Source: Neolewinella persica DSM 23188 (GTDB taxonomy: Bacteria; Bacteroidota; Bacteroidia; Chitinophagales; Saprospiraceae). From it: a DNA stretch of 42,041 bases. The stretch's first letter is position 1, and the number at the start of each line of letters is the position of its first letter. Positions 1 to 12,239 of the stretch are shown here, one piece after another. The stretch lies in the NCBI RefSeq assembly GCF_000373105.1, contig NZ_KB890436.1, positions 265,899 through 307,939 of the forward strand, read 5' to 3'. The notes beneath the pieces were generated by a model. That model was not told the DNA's origin. It saw nothing but the letters and a program-made list of their open reading frames with translations, and made no database searches. Both the position numbers and the translations under genes were made by a program.

Positions 1-13
1 ATCAAAAATATAC

Positions 14-86
14 ACGGGCGTAGCTCAATTGGTAGAGCACTGGTCTCCAAAACCAGGGGCTGGGAGTTCGAGTCTCTCCGCCCGTG
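14..86 (+). tRNA. trnW: tRNA-Trp (CCA anticodon)
   Basis: A full cloverleaf can be drawn by eye. The acceptor stem ACGGGCG (14-20) pairs with CGCCCGT (79-85). A D arm lies at 23-38. The anticodon stem CTGGT/ACCAG (40-44/52-56) holds the loop CTCCAAA, whose bases 47-49 are CCA, reading UGG (Trp). The T stem GGGAG/CTCTC (62-66/74-78, one G-T pair) has loop TTCGAGT. The discriminator is G86. The 3' CCA is not encoded. A tRNA-Trp directly before secE is the usual arrangement in Bacteroidota, normally with tuf just upstream, outside this window. Confidence 0.97.
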
Positions 87-172
87 CAACGAAGTAAAGT
101 TCTGATATAACAGGTGAGCCTGAAAACTGGCATACTTATTGTAGTCATTACTTTAAATCAAATAATTTAACA

Positions 173-364
173 ATGGACAAAATAGGACTATACCTGCGGG
201 AAAGCTATAACGAGCTGGTGCACAACGTGACCTGGCCTAGCTACTCCTCTCTGCAGACTAACACCATTCTGGTGCTGATCGGATCCGCAATTTTTGCGTT
301 TACAATCATGGCCATGGACGTTGTCTGGAAAAACCTCGTGAGTTTCATTTACGACTTAGGTTAA
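173..364 (+). CDS. secE: Preprotein translocase subunit SecE
   Basis: A 63-residue single-span membrane protein, the usual length for the short bacterial SecE. SecE clamps the two halves of the SecY channel in the inner membrane and is essential for protein export. The amphipathic N-terminal part carries the family pattern ELVHNVTWPS (about residues 14-23), and the transmembrane helix covers about residues 31-55 (ILVLIGSAIFAFTIMAMDVVW). It is the first protein gene after tRNA-Trp and lies 13 bp before nusG, the conserved secE-nusG pair. The 86 bp between the tRNA and the ATG are AT-rich and probably hold leader or promoter sequence, but no clear box was identified. Confidence 0.95.
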   Translation: MDKIGLYLRESYNELVHNVTWPSYSSLQTNTILVLIGSAIFAFTIMAMDVVWKNLVSFIYDLG

Positions 365-377
365 CCGACACTTTATA

Positions 378-923
378 ATGGCAGTAACAAAATGGTACTC
401 ACTCCGCGTCATCAGCGGTAAGGAGAAAAAAATCAAGGAGCGCATCGAAAAGGAGATCGCCATGAATGGTTGGGAAAACCATATCATGAAGATCGTTGTG
501 CCTACCGAAAAGGTCTACAAGATCCGCGGTGGTAAAAAGGTGATTTCTGACCGGAACATCCTTCCCGGATACATCCTGGTAGAAGCTGATCCCTACGCAC
601 TTAACGGTGAAGTACTTGATACCGTTACTGGTCTGCCTAATGTGATTCACTTCCTCGGAAAGAGCGAGCCTATTGCGATGCGGGATTCTGAAGCTAATCG
701 CCTTTTAGGTAAGGTTGATGAAAGCTTGGAAGCCGGCGATACTATGATCGAACCTTTCATCGAAGGAGAGACCGTAAAGATTATCGACGGTCCGTTCAAC
801 GAATTTGTTGGCGATATCCAGGAAGTAAACGAAGAGAAAAAGAAATTGAAAGTAATCGTCAAAATTTTTGGTCGTGGCACCGAGGTTGAACTCAACTTCA
901 TGCAGGTCGAAAAGCAGGCGTAA
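378..923 (+). CDS. nusG: Transcription termination/antitermination protein NusG
   Basis: A 181-residue NusG. This factor binds RNA polymerase across the clamp and links it to Rho or to the leading ribosome. The N-terminal NGN domain starts KWYSLRVISGKEKKIKERIE (residues 5-24) and includes RNILPGYILVE (about 54-64), the conserved segment before the polymerase-binding region. The C-terminal KOW domain begins at about residue 126 with EGETVKIIDGPFNEFVGDI and ends near the terminus. The length matches Bacteroidota NusG. It lies 13 bp after secE and 79 bp before rplK and is probably cotranscribed with both. Confidence 0.97.
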   Translation: MAVTKWYSLRVISGKEKKIKERIEKEIAMNGWENHIMKIVVPTEKVYKIRGGKKVISDRNILPGYILVEADPYALNGEVLDTVTGLPNVIHFLGKSEPIAMRDSEANRLLGKVDESLEAGDTMIEPFIEGETVKIIDGPFNEFVGDIQEVNEEKKKLKVIVKIFGRGTEVELNFMQVEKQA

Positions 924-1002
924 CCCAAGAATAAAACAATTCCAAACGTCGGAGAATGCCGGGATCAACCGTTGTTCGTCTGCACGACACAAATAAGCTA
1001 TC

Positions 1003-1449
1003 ATGGCTAAGGAAGTAGAAGTACAAATCAAACTACAGGTTCGCGGTGGCGGTGCTAATCCAGCTCCTCCCGTAGGCCCCGCACTCGGTGCGAAAGGTGT
1101 AAACATCATGGAATTCTGTAAGCGCTTCAACGCGCAAACGCAGGACCAGCAGGGCAAAGTCCTTCCGGTAATCATTTCCGTTTACAAAGACAAGTCGTTT
1201 GACTTTGTCATCAAGACTCCACCTGCAGCTATCCAGTTGCTGGAAGCAGCTAAGATTAAGTCTGGCTCTAAGGAATCTAACCGGATCAAAGTTGCCAAAG
1301 TAAGCTGGGATCAGGTCCGCGCCATTGCTGAAAGCAAAATGGTTGACCTCAACTGTTTCACCGTTGAAAGCGGCATGAAGATGGTTGCCGGTACGGCTCG
1401 CTCTATGGGGATCACCATTGTAGGTGGCCAGTCTCCATACGACGCGTAA
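1003..1449 (+). CDS. rplK: 50S ribosomal protein L11
   Basis: A 148-residue L11, a component of the GTPase-associated centre that binds 23S rRNA with L10. The N-terminal domain shows the proline-rich stretch [21 protein letters not shown] (about residues 19-39) and the RNA-binding C-terminal domain carries [19 protein letters not shown]. The final segment, [13 protein letters not shown], is the usual L11 ending. The start ATGGCTAAGGAAGTAGAA follows an 80-bp spacer after nusG. It is separated from rplA by 171 bp that hold an inverted-repeat element instead of the short spacer usually found between these two genes. Confidence 0.97.
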   Translation: MAKEVEVQIKLQVRGGGANPAPPVGPALGAKGVNIMEFCKRFNAQTQDQQGKVLPVIISVYKDKSFDFVIKTPPAAIQLLEAAKIKSGSKESNRIKVAKVSWDQVRAIAESKMVDLNCFTVESGMKMVAGTARSMGITIVGGQSPYDA

Positions 1450-1461
1450 GCACTTTTATCC

Positions 1462-1546
1462 GGCGCGAACGCTGGTGCAAGGTCAGAAACCAGAAGCGAG
1501 GAAACTAGCTGACTGGTTTTCTAACTCCTTAGTTCTTATTCGCGCC
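1462..1546 (+). repeat. Inverted-repeat element, diverged GGCGCG family copy (copy A)
   Basis: The rplK-rplA spacer contains GGCGCGAACGCTGGTGC at 1462-1478, one base different from the 17-bp end of the element between rpoB and rpoC. The first eight bases, GGCGCGAA (1462-1469), are inverted as TTCGCGCC at 1539-1546. A nested inverted repeat, AAACCAG (1487-1493) and CTGGTTT (1513-1519), lies inside. Transcribed RNA could fold into a long broken hairpin of about 85 nt. The GAGCAA box seen in other copies is not clear here, so this is a diverged copy. It lies inside a ribosomal operon and so must be tolerated in a highly transcribed message. Confidence 0.7.
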
Positions 1547-1620
1547 TCCAAGCACAAATTTTCTCGTAGGGAGCACGTCCGTTTGTGGCGTGCGTCATTC
1601 ACCTCAAACATCATTTTATT

Positions 1621-2313
1621 ATGGCTAAACTTAGCAAAGCGCGGAAAGCCGCCGAAGGTAAGGTCGACGCCGAAAAGCAGTACGCACTCAACGAGGCCAT
1701 GGCCCTCGTTAAGCAAGTAAATACTGCTAAATTCGACGCCTCTGTTGACGTACACGTACGTCTCGGAATCGACCCCCGTAAAGCTGACCAGGCGCTACGT
1801 GGTACCGTTACCCTGCCTCACGGCACCGGTAAGGTCAAGCGTGTTCTGGCATTTGTAACCCCAGACAAGGAACAGGAAGCCCTCGACGCTGGTGCCGATT
1901 TCGTCGGTCTCGACGACATGGTCGCCAAAGTAACTGAGGGTTGGACCGACTTCGACGTTGTTGTGGCAATGCCACAAACGATGGCCAAAGTAGGTCGTCT
2001 CGGTCGGGTACTCGGTCCTCGTGGCCTGATGCCTAATCCCAAAACCGGTACGGTAACTATGGATGTAGCTACGGCTATTTCTGACGTAAAGGGTGGTAAA
2101 ATTGCCTTCCGCGTAGACAAATTCGGTATCATTCACTCCAGCATTGGCCGGGTAGGTTTCTCACCTGAGCAACTACTGGATAACGCAAATGAACTCCTTG
2201 GCACCCTGGTTCGCATGAAGCCTTCCAGTGCAAAAGGAATCTACATGAAGTCGGTTGTCGTAGCTTCTACGATGAGCCCCGGCATCAAGGTCGATCCGAA
2301 AACCATTGCTTAA
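1621..2313 (+). CDS. rplA: 50S ribosomal protein L1
   Basis: A 230-residue L1, which forms the mobile L1 stalk near the E site and represses its own operon in many bacteria. The ATG at 1621 starts [19 protein letters not shown]. An in-frame ATG at 1585 would add 12 residues that are not typical of L1, so 1621 is chosen. Family landmarks are the segment around [20 protein letters not shown], the [20 protein letters not shown] signature (about residues 120-139), and [20 protein letters not shown]. It is followed by rplJ after 22 bp. An L1-binding leader was not identified. Confidence 0.97.
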   Translation: MAKLSKARKAAEGKVDAEKQYALNEAMALVKQVNTAKFDASVDVHVRLGIDPRKADQALRGTVTLPHGTGKVKRVLAFVTPDKEQEALDAGADFVGLDDMVAKVTEGWTDFDVVVAMPQTMAKVGRLGRVLGPRGLMPNPKTGTVTMDVATAISDVKGGKIAFRVDKFGIIHSSIGRVGFSPEQLLDNANELLGTLVRMKPSSAKGIYMKSVVVASTMSPGIKVDPKTIA

Positions 2314-2335
2314 CCGTCCCTCAAACTAACTTACC

Positions 2336-2866
2336 ATGACTAAGACAGATAAAGCGGCGGCTATCGAACAGCTCAAAGAGCGCTTCGAGAACAATGAGTT
2401 CTTCTACATTGCCGACGCCTCGACCCTATCGGCCGAGAAAACCACCGAACTACGCGGAAAATTCTTTGAAAAAGGAATCTCCATGCAGGTCGTAAAGAAT
2501 ACCCTGGCCCGTAAGGCCTTGGAGCAAATGCCGGAAGAAGGCAACTACGCAGCCGTTTTCGACGCGCTGAAAGGCCCTACCGCATTGCTCTTTACTGAGG
2601 TAGCTAACGCTCCCGCCAAAGTCATCAAGGAATTCCGTGGTGCAGATGGTGAACGTCCTATCCTCAAGGCTGCCTACATTGCTACAGCAGTCTACTCCGG
2701 TGACGATCAGCTTAACGCACTTGCTAAGCTTAAGTCTCGCGAAGAAATGCTTGCCGATGTCCTTACCCTTCTCCAGAGCCCAATGCAGAACCTGCTTGGT
2801 GCGCTCAACAGCGGAGGCAGCAAGGTGGCTGGCATTCTTAAAACGCTCGAAGAGCGGGAGGCATAA
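2336..2866 (+). CDS. rplJ: 50S ribosomal protein L10
   Basis: A 176-residue L10, the anchor for L7/L12 dimers on the ribosomal stalk. The N-terminal globular domain shows the usual order: an N-terminal helix with EQLKERFENNEFFYIADAS, then KGISMQVVKNTLARKALEQ, then a GPTALLF strand at about residues 80-86. The C-terminal helix that binds L7/L12 ends in LLGALNSGGSKVAGILKTLE. The start ATGACTAAG lies 22 bp after rplA. A 13-bp inverted repeat lies just after the stop codon, before rplL, and could tune the L10 to L7/L12 ratio; that role is inference. Confidence 0.96.
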   Translation: MTKTDKAAAIEQLKERFENNEFFYIADASTLSAEKTTELRGKFFEKGISMQVVKNTLARKALEQMPEEGNYAAVFDALKGPTALLFTEVANAPAKVIKEFRGADGERPILKAAYIATAVYSGDDQLNALAKLKSREEMLADVLTLLQSPMQNLLGALNSGGSKVAGILKTLEEREA

Positions 2867-2888
2867 AACGCCTCGGTCTATTGGTCAT

Positions 2889-2928
2889 TTGGTCTATTGG
2901 GCCGTGTAACAACGCCCCAATAGACCAA
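2889..2928 (+). repeat. Hairpin built from GGTCTATT octamer words between rplJ and rplL
   Basis: Just after the rplJ stop, TTGGTCTATTGGG (2889-2901) is perfectly inverted as CCCAATAGACCAA (2916-2928), a 13-bp stem with a 14-nt loop. The arm is part of a short tandem run (GGTCTATT, GGTCATTT, GGTCTATT at about 2875-2898). The region to about 2957 holds more diverged inverted words (AGACCAAATT, AACCAATTTGG). There is no U tract after the stem, so it resembles a processing or attenuation hairpin more than a standard terminator. The same octamer occurs upstream of the aminotransferase and aceK starts. Confidence 0.8.
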
Positions 2929-3014
2929 TAGCCCCAGCAGACCAAATTAACCAATTTGGCTTCCAAGCTGATATACGCGATCTACTCGTAAATCACTATT
3001 AAATACTTTTTATT

Positions 3015-3392
3015 ATGGCAGATGTAAAATCAATCGCCGAATCGCTCGTAAACCTAACCATTAAGGAGGTGACTGAGCTCGTAACTATCATGAAGGACGA
3101 GTATGGCATCGAGCCTGCTGCTGCCGCTGTCGCCGTTGCCGGTGCTGCCGGAGGTGGTGGAGAAGAAGCCGCTGCTGCTAAGACCGACTTCGACATCGAA
3201 CTGCAATCTGCCGGTGGCAGCAAGCTGAAGGTGGTGAAGGAAGTTAAGACACTGCTCGGTCTCGGACTGAAGGAAGCGAAAGAACTTGTTGACGGTGCTC
3301 CAACCGTAATCAAGTCAGGCGTAGCCAAGGACGAAGCCGAAACCATCAAAGCCGCTCTCGAAGAGGCTGGTGCTACGGTTGAACTGAAGTAA
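3015..3392 (+). CDS. rplL: 50S ribosomal protein L7/L12
   Basis: A 125-residue L7/L12, the multicopy stalk protein that recruits translational GTPases. The N-terminal dimerisation helix (about residues 1-33) is followed by an alanine/glycine-rich hinge (about 35-55). The C-terminal domain contains [20 protein letters not shown] and ends [11 protein letters not shown], both diagnostic. The start ATGGCAGATGTAAAATCA follows a 148-bp spacer that contains the octamer hairpin. The gap to rpoB is about 300 bp and contains a GC-rich hairpin. Confidence 0.97.
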   Translation: MADVKSIAESLVNLTIKEVTELVTIMKDEYGIEPAAAAVAVAGAAGGGGEEAAAAKTDFDIELQSAGGSKLKVVKEVKTLLGLGLKEAKELVDGAPTVIKSGVAKDEAETIKAALEEAGATVELK

Positions 3393-3415
3393 TTCAGTGC
3401 TCCTACCAAGAAATA

Positions 3416-3449
3416 GTAGGGGGCAGTGCTCCGGTATTGCCCCCGCTAC
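3416..3449 (+). terminator. Hairpin/attenuator between rplL and rpoB
   Basis: GTAGGGGGCA (3416-3425) pairs with TGCCCCC followed by a two-base bulge and TAC (3438-3449). About 30 nt later comes CGGGCGTTTTTT (3472-3483), which provides a U run after a weak GCG/CGT pairing. In many bacteria the rplL-rpoB spacer carries a partial terminator that lowers rpoB expression relative to the ribosomal stalk genes. That role fits here but is inferred from position and shape only. Confidence 0.55.
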
Positions 3450-3694
3450 TTCTTACCAGCAAAAAGCGCAACGGGCGTTTTTTGACGGCTTAGCAGGCGT
3501 AAATGTCTGACTAGGCTATTTGCGTATAAAGAATTGCCGAAATGGCAAAACTTTTCGGGAAGAATAATTGTCTTATTTATTCGCAATCCCGAATCCCGCG
3601 GCCAGGTGTTATACCTGGCTCCCCCATAAATCCCCTCAGGCCCTATCCACCGCGGACGGACCGGACCTGGGCCAAATATAAAGGAAAACTGCTA
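3450..3694 (+). other. rpoB leader with an in-frame, stop-free 51-codon extension
   Basis: No independent gene is assigned in this spacer. From an ATG at 3542 the rpoB frame stays open into rpoB, giving a possible 51-residue extension ([14 protein letters not shown]..., proline-rich, ending WAKYKGKLL). Bacteroidota RpoB proteins normally begin near the ATG at 3695, so this is read as leader. It contains a small hairpin: GCCAGG and CCTGGC flank TGTTATA at 3601-3619. AAAGGA lies about 10 bases before 3695 and favours the downstream start. A T/A-rich stretch around 3516-3530 could be a promoter but no convincing box was found. Confidence 0.45.
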
Positions 3695-7519
<3,825 letters not shown>

Positions 7520-7615
7520 TCTAGAAACTGGTTCTCAGGAACCAGGAACTAGAGCTCCGCAAGGAGCAGGCGTTCTCCAGATGGGAGGACGGATTAATTA
7601 AAAGTTAGCTTTTCT

Positions 7616-7733
7616 GGCGCGAACGCAGGTGCCATAGTAAAGGTTAAAGGAGCAAAGGAATAAGGGGTAAGGTAATACCCATCCTTTTATCCCTTGCTCC
7701 CTTCAACCCTTACTTCGCACCTGCGGCCGCGCC
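7616..7733 (+). repeat. 118-bp palindromic element between rpoB and rpoC (copy B, best member of the GGCGCG family)
   Basis: The left end GGCGCGAACGCAGGTGC (7616-7632) is matched by the inverted right end GCACCTGCGGCCGCGCC (7717-7733), 15 of 17 positions complementary. Each end is followed inward, after exactly 17 nt, by GAGCAA (7650-7655; inverted as TTGCTC at 7694-7699). The inner parts are also imperfectly complementary (AAAGGTTAAAGGAGCAAAGG against CCCTTGCTCCCTTCAACCCT), so RNA or single-stranded DNA could form one long hairpin. It ends 26 bp before the rpoC ATG. Before it, 7526-7565 contains two further small hairpins (CTGGTTC/GAACCAG, and GCTCC-GCAA-GGAGC). No ORF fits inside. Confidence 0.9.
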
Positions 7734-7759
7734 CTAAAAGCCTCCTTATAAAACGAAAT

Positions 7760-10700
7760 ATGGCATTCAAAAAGACTAACAGCATCCAGAAGCAGGACTT
7801 TGACGCCATCACCATTAGCCTTAGCTCCCCGGACGAGATCCTGGAGCGCAGCTACGGTGAGGTGCTTAAGCCTGAGACCATCAACTACCGCTCCTACAAG
7901 CCGGAGCGTGATGGTCTTTTCTGTGAGCGCATTTTTGGCCCCGTAAAGGATTACGAATGTTACTGTGGTAAGTACAAGCGTATCCGTTATAAGGGTATTG
8001 TATGTGACCGTTGTGGTGTCGAGGTGACCGAGAAAAAGGTCCGTCGTGAGCGCATGGGGCACATTCGCCTGGTAGTACCTGTGGTACACATCTGGTTCTT
8101 CAAGAGCTTGCCCAACAAGATTGCTTACCTGCTTGGGTTCTCTTCTAAGAACCTGGAAAGCATTATTTACTACGAACGCTACGTCGTCATCAATCCCGGT
8201 ATCCGTGAAAGTGATGAGATTCATCATAAAGCGTTGATCACCGAAGAGCAGTACCTCGATATCCTCGAGACCCTGCCCGTGGAGAACCAACAGCTGGAAG
8301 ATGGCCATCCGGATAAGTTCGTCGCCAAAATGGGTGCCGAAGCCGTTCGTGACTTGCTCGAAGGCCTGAAACTTGACGAACTGAGCGATCAGCTCCGTCA
8401 CCAGGCTAACACCGAGACCAGCCAGCAGCGTAAGAGCGAAGCCCTGAAGCGCCTGCGCGTGGTAGAGGCTTTCCGTGATGCGCAGAAGCACATCGTGAAT
8501 AAGCCGGAATGGACAATCATCCAGTACCTGCCCGTAGTTCCTCCGGAACTACGCCCGCTCGTACCATTGGATGGTGGCCGTTTTGCCTCTTCCGACCTTA
8601 ACGACCTTTACCGTCGGGTAATCATCCGTAACAACCGCCTGAAGCGTCTTTTGGAGATCAAAGCTCCTGAAGTAATTCTTCGGAACGAGAAGCGGATGCT
8701 GCAGGAGGCTGTTGATAGTCTCTTCGACAACAGTCGTAAATCCAACGCTGTAAAAGCTGAGGGTGGACGTGCACTGAAGTCGCTCTCCGATATTCTTAAA
8801 GGTAAGCAGGGACGTTTCCGTCAGAACCTTCTTGGTAAGCGTGTCGACTATTCTGGTCGTTCCGTTATCGTGGTAGGTCCAACACTGAAGCTGCACGAAT
8901 GTGGTATTCCTAAAGGAATGGCTGCTGAGCTCTTCAAACCTTTCGTAATCCGTAAGCTTATCGAGCGCGGTATCGTGAAGACGGTGAAGTCTGCCAAGAA
9001 ACTTGTTGACCGCAAAGAACCCGTAATCTGGGAGATCCTGGAGAACATTCTGAAGGGTCACCCCGTAATGCTTAACCGGGCTCCGACGCTTCACCGTTTG
9101 TCGATCCAGAGTTTCCAGCCGAAACTGATTGAAGGTAAGGCAATCCAGCTGCACCCGCTTGTATGTTCTGCGTTCAACGCCGACTTCGACGGTGACCAGA
9201 TGGCCGTTCACGTCCCACTGAGCCAGGCCGCTATTCTGGAGGCACAGGTGTTGATGCTTTCGAGCCACAACATGCTGAACCCACAGAACGGTACGCCGGT
9301 AACCCTTCCTTCACAGGATATGGTACTGGGTCTTTACTACATCACGAAAGAGCGCACTGCAACTGAAGAGCGCCCGGTTCCTGGTGAAGGCCGTAGGTTC
9401 TACAGCCCGGAAGAGGTAATGATTGCCTACAATGAAGGCAAACTGGACCTCCACGCTAAGATCAGCGTTCGTGTTCCCGTTGAAGTATTTGACGAAGAAG
9501 GTAATGCTTCCCTGAAGATAAAACTTTCGGAAACTACTACTGGTCGGGTCATCTTTAACAGTGCCATGCCAACGCAGGTACCGTTCCAGAACGTACTGTT
9601 GACTAAGAAAAACCTCAAGAAGGTGATCGGTGATATCATCGATCGGACCAACTTCGCCGTAACGGCGATCTTCCTTGATAAGATCAAGGATATGGGTTTC
9701 TTGTGGGCCTTCAAAGGCGGTCTGTCCTTTAACCTCGGCGACCTGATCACGCCTTCCGTAAAGGAAAAGGTACTGGTTCAAGCCCGTGCTGACGTCGATG
9801 ACGTGATGGACAACTACAACATGGGTCTGATCACGAACAACGAACGTTACAACCAGATCATTGATAAGTGGACGTACGCGGATAACCAGATCACGACGAC
9901 CTTGATGGAGGAACTCGCCGAGCATAAGCAAGGCTTCAACTCTGTTTACATGATGCTCCATTCTGGTGCCCGTGGTTCCACGCAGCAGATTAAGCAGCTT
10001 TGTGGTCTCCGTGGTCTGATGGCCAAGCCGAAGAAGAGTAATGATGCCGGCCCCGCCGTAATCGAAAACCCGATCCTCTCCAACTTCGTAGACGGACTAT
10101 CGGTACTTGAGTACTTTATCTCTACGCACGGTGCCCGTAAGGGTCTGGCCGATACGGCCTTGAAGACTGCCGATGCTGGTTACCTGACGCGCCGTCTGGT
10201 AGACGTATCTCAGGATGTAGTCGTCATGGTTCATGACTGTGGTACCCTTCGTGGTATTGACACGCTGGCACTGAAAGAGAACGATAAGGTGATCGAAAGC
10301 CTGGAGAGCCGGATTGCTGGTCGCTTCGCGCTGGAAGACATCGTCCACCCGGTTACCGATGAGGTAATCGTTAAGGGAGATGAGTACATCGATGGTAAGA
10401 CTGCTCACTACATTGAGCAGGAAGGTATCGAAGAAGTAACCATTCGTTCCGTGCTCACTTGTGAAGTAGAGCGTGGTGTTTGCCAAAAGTGTTACGGAAA
10501 GAACCTGGCTACCGGTCGGATGACCGAAATTGGTGATGCCGTAGGTATCATTGCTGCTCAATCAATCGGTGAACCGGGAACCCAGCTGACACTGCGTACT
10601 TTCCACGTAGGTGGTACTGCATCGGTAACCCGGGCAGAAAGCGAACTGACCTCTAAGTTCAACGGTATGATCGTCTTCGAAGACATTCGTACGGTTGAAG

Positions 10701-12139
10701 CAGAAGATGACATGGGCGATAAGAAAAATATCGTACTGTCTCGTTCTGGTGAGATTCGGATCGTCGATCCGGAGACCAAGAAAGTCTTTACGACGCAGCA
10801 CATCCCCTACGGTGGTACGCTCTTCGTCACAGACGGGCAAACAGTGAAGAAAGGTGAGGTTATCGTAGAGTGGGATCCCTACAACGCGGTGATTGTTTCC
10901 GAATTCCTTGGTGTGGCGCGCTTCAGTGATATTGAAGAAGGCGTTACTTTCCGGACCGAGCGTGACGATCAGACGGGCTTCGAAGAGAAGGTTGTCATCG
11001 AGACACGTGACCGTAAGAAAATCCCGACCATCACCATTGTGAGCAAGGAGGGAGAAGAACTGCGTCAATACAACCTGCCGGTTGGTGCTTACATCAGTAT
11101 CGAAGACGGTGCTGCTGTAGCGACTGGTCAGCAGATCGTAAAGCTGCCGCGTAAAGGTGGTAAGATTGCGGATATCACCGGTGGTCTGCCGCGGGTAACG
11201 GAGCTTTTCGAAGCGCGTAACCCAAGTAACCCAGCCGTAGTATCTGAAATCGACGGTATTGTAACCTTCAGTAAGAAGATCAAACGTGGTAACCGCGAAT
11301 TGATCGTGGAAGCGAAAGATGGTCAGAAGCGCAAGTACCTGATCAACCTTAGCAAGCACATTCTGGTCCAGGATCAGGATTTCGTTCGCGCGGGAATGCC
11401 ACTGTCTGACGGTGCGATTGCTCCACGCGATATTCTTGACATCAAAGGTCCTTTTGCCGTACAGACCTACCTGGTCAACGGCGTACAGGAAGTTTACCGT
11501 TCACAGGGTATTACCATCAACAATAAGCACATTGAGAGTATCGTCCGCCAGATGATGCGCCGGGTGCAAATCGTTGACCAGGGTGATACTACTTTCCTCG
11601 AAGGGGAAGCAGTGGAACGCTACGAGTTCTTTAAGCAGAACGATTGGATCTTCGACAAGAAGGTGATTACCGACAGCGGTGAAAGCGAAACCTTCCGTCC
11701 GGGCCGTATCGTAACGATGCGTGAAGTACGTGAGGAGAACAGCCGCCTTAAGCGCGAGGACATGAAGACGATGACCTTCCGCGACGCGCAGGCTGCGACC
11801 AGCTTCCCGCTGCTGCAGGGTATCACCAAGTCTTCCCTCGGTACACCGAGCTGGATTTCTGCCGCATCCTTCCAGGAAACGACCAAGGTGCTCAGCACGG
11901 CTGCGATTGCAGCCAAGCAGGATTACCTCGAAGGCCTGAAGGAGAACGTTATCGTAGGTAAGCGGATCCCGGCTGGTACGGGCATGCGCAAGTACGATCG
12001 ACTGTTCGTTACGACGCAGGAGGCTCAGGATCAGTGGGAGGCCCGTCAGGCTGCCTTCGCTGAAGAAGAGGCTGCCGCCCGGGCTACTGAAGAAGCGAGC
12101 GTTGTCTCTGCTACTTCTTCGTTCGACGACGGACTGTAA
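7760..12139 (+). CDS. rpoC: DNA-directed RNA polymerase subunit beta'
   Basis: A 1459-residue beta' subunit, the catalytic half of the polymerase cleft. The start is the ATG at 7760 ([20 protein letters not shown]). An in-frame ATG at 7694 lies inside the palindromic repeat and is rejected. The N-terminal zinc ribbon uses C67, C69, C82 and C85. The Mg-binding loop NADFDGDQM puts the catalytic aspartates at D475, D477 and D479. The second zinc site uses C827, C901, C908 and C911 ([13 protein letters not shown]). The C-terminal region carries [20 protein letters not shown] rho-independent terminator follows 35 bp after the stop, closing the operon that starts at secE. Confidence 0.98.
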   Translation: MAFKKTNSIQKQDFDAITISLSSPDEILERSYGEVLKPETINYRSYKPERDGLFCERIFGPVKDYECYCGKYKRIRYKGIVCDRCGVEVTEKKVRRERMGHIRLVVPVVHIWFFKSLPNKIAYLLGFSSKNLESIIYYERYVVINPGIRESDEIHHKALITEEQYLDILETLPVENQQLEDGHPDKFVAKMGAEAVRDLLEGLKLDELSDQLRHQANTETSQQRKSEALKRLRVVEAFRDAQKHIVNKPEWTIIQYLPVVPPELRPLVPLDGGRFASSDLNDLYRRVIIRNNRLKRLLEIKAPEVILRNEKRMLQEAVDSLFDNSRKSNAVKAEGGRALKSLSDILKGKQGRFRQNLLGKRVDYSGRSVIVVGPTLKLHECGIPKGMAAELFKPFVIRKLIERGIVKTVKSAKKLVDRKEPVIWEILENILKGHPVMLNRAPTLHRLSIQSFQPKLIEGKAIQLHPLVCSAFNADFDGDQMAVHVPLSQAAILEAQVLMLSSHNMLNPQNGTPVTLPSQDMVLGLYYITKERTATEERPVPGEGRRFYSPEEVMIAYNEGKLDLHAKISVRVPVEVFDEEGNASLKIKLSETTTGRVIFNSAMPTQVPFQNVLLTKKNLKKVIGDIIDRTNFAVTAIFLDKIKDMGFLWAFKGGLSFNLGDLITPSVKEKVLVQARADVDDVMDNYNMGLITNNERYNQIIDKWTYADNQITTTLMEELAEHKQGFNSVYMMLHSGARGSTQQIKQLCGLRGLMAKPKKSNDAGPAVIENPILSNFVDGLSVLEYFISTHGARKGLADTALKTADAGYLTRRLVDVSQDVVVMVHDCGTLRGIDTLALKENDKVIESLESRIAGRFALEDIVHPVTDEVIVKGDEYIDGKTAHYIEQEGIEEVTIRSVLTCEVERGVCQKCYGKNLATGRMTEIGDAVGIIAAQSIGEPGTQLTLRTFHVGGTASVTRAESELTSKFNGMIVFEDIRTVEAEDDMGDKKNIVLSRSGEIRIVDPETKKVFTTQHIPYGGTLFVTDGQTVKKGEVIVEWDPYNAVIVSEFLGVARFSDIEEGVTFRTERDDQTGFEEKVVIETRDRKKIPTITIVSKEGEELRQYNLPVGAYISIEDGAAVATGQQIVKLPRKGGKIADITGGLPRVTELFEARNPSNPAVVSEIDGIVTFSKKIKRGNRELIVEAKDGQKRKYLINLSKHILVQDQDFVRAGMPLSDGAIAPRDILDIKGPFAVQTYLVNGVQEVYRSQGITINNKHIESIVRQMMRRVQIVDQGDTTFLEGEAVERYEFFKQNDWIFDKKVITDSGESETFRPGRIVTMREVREENSRLKREDMKTMTFRDAQAATSFPLLQGITKSSLGTPSWISAASFQETTKVLSTAAIAAKQDYLEGLKENVIVGKRIPAGTGMRKYDRLFVTTQEAQDQWEARQAAFAEEEAAARATEEASVVSATSSFDDGL

Positions 12140-12174
12140 ATACTTTGCGCTGCGGCGCAACTGAATAGATAGGG

Positions 12175-12210
12175 AAACGCCCCGCTGACTGTTGTTGGCG
12201 GGGCGTTTTT
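12175..12210 (+). terminator. Rho-independent terminator after rpoC
   Basis: AAACGCCCCGC (12175-12185) pairs perfectly with GCGGGGCGTTT (12198-12208), an 11-bp GC-rich stem with a 12-nt loop, running into a T tract. A smaller hairpin, TTGCGC-TGCG-GCGCAA (12145-12160), lies between the stop codon and this terminator. It ends the secE-rpoC transcription unit and separates it from the convergent metalloprotease gene. Confidence 0.93.
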
Positions 12211-12239
12211 AGTTGAAACTTCTGGCTCGAAGAGTAAAA

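Noticed and set aside
7694..7759. Longer rpoC start at 7694
   Set aside because: It would lie inside the palindromic repeat and add a non-homologous N terminus; 7760 matches the family start.
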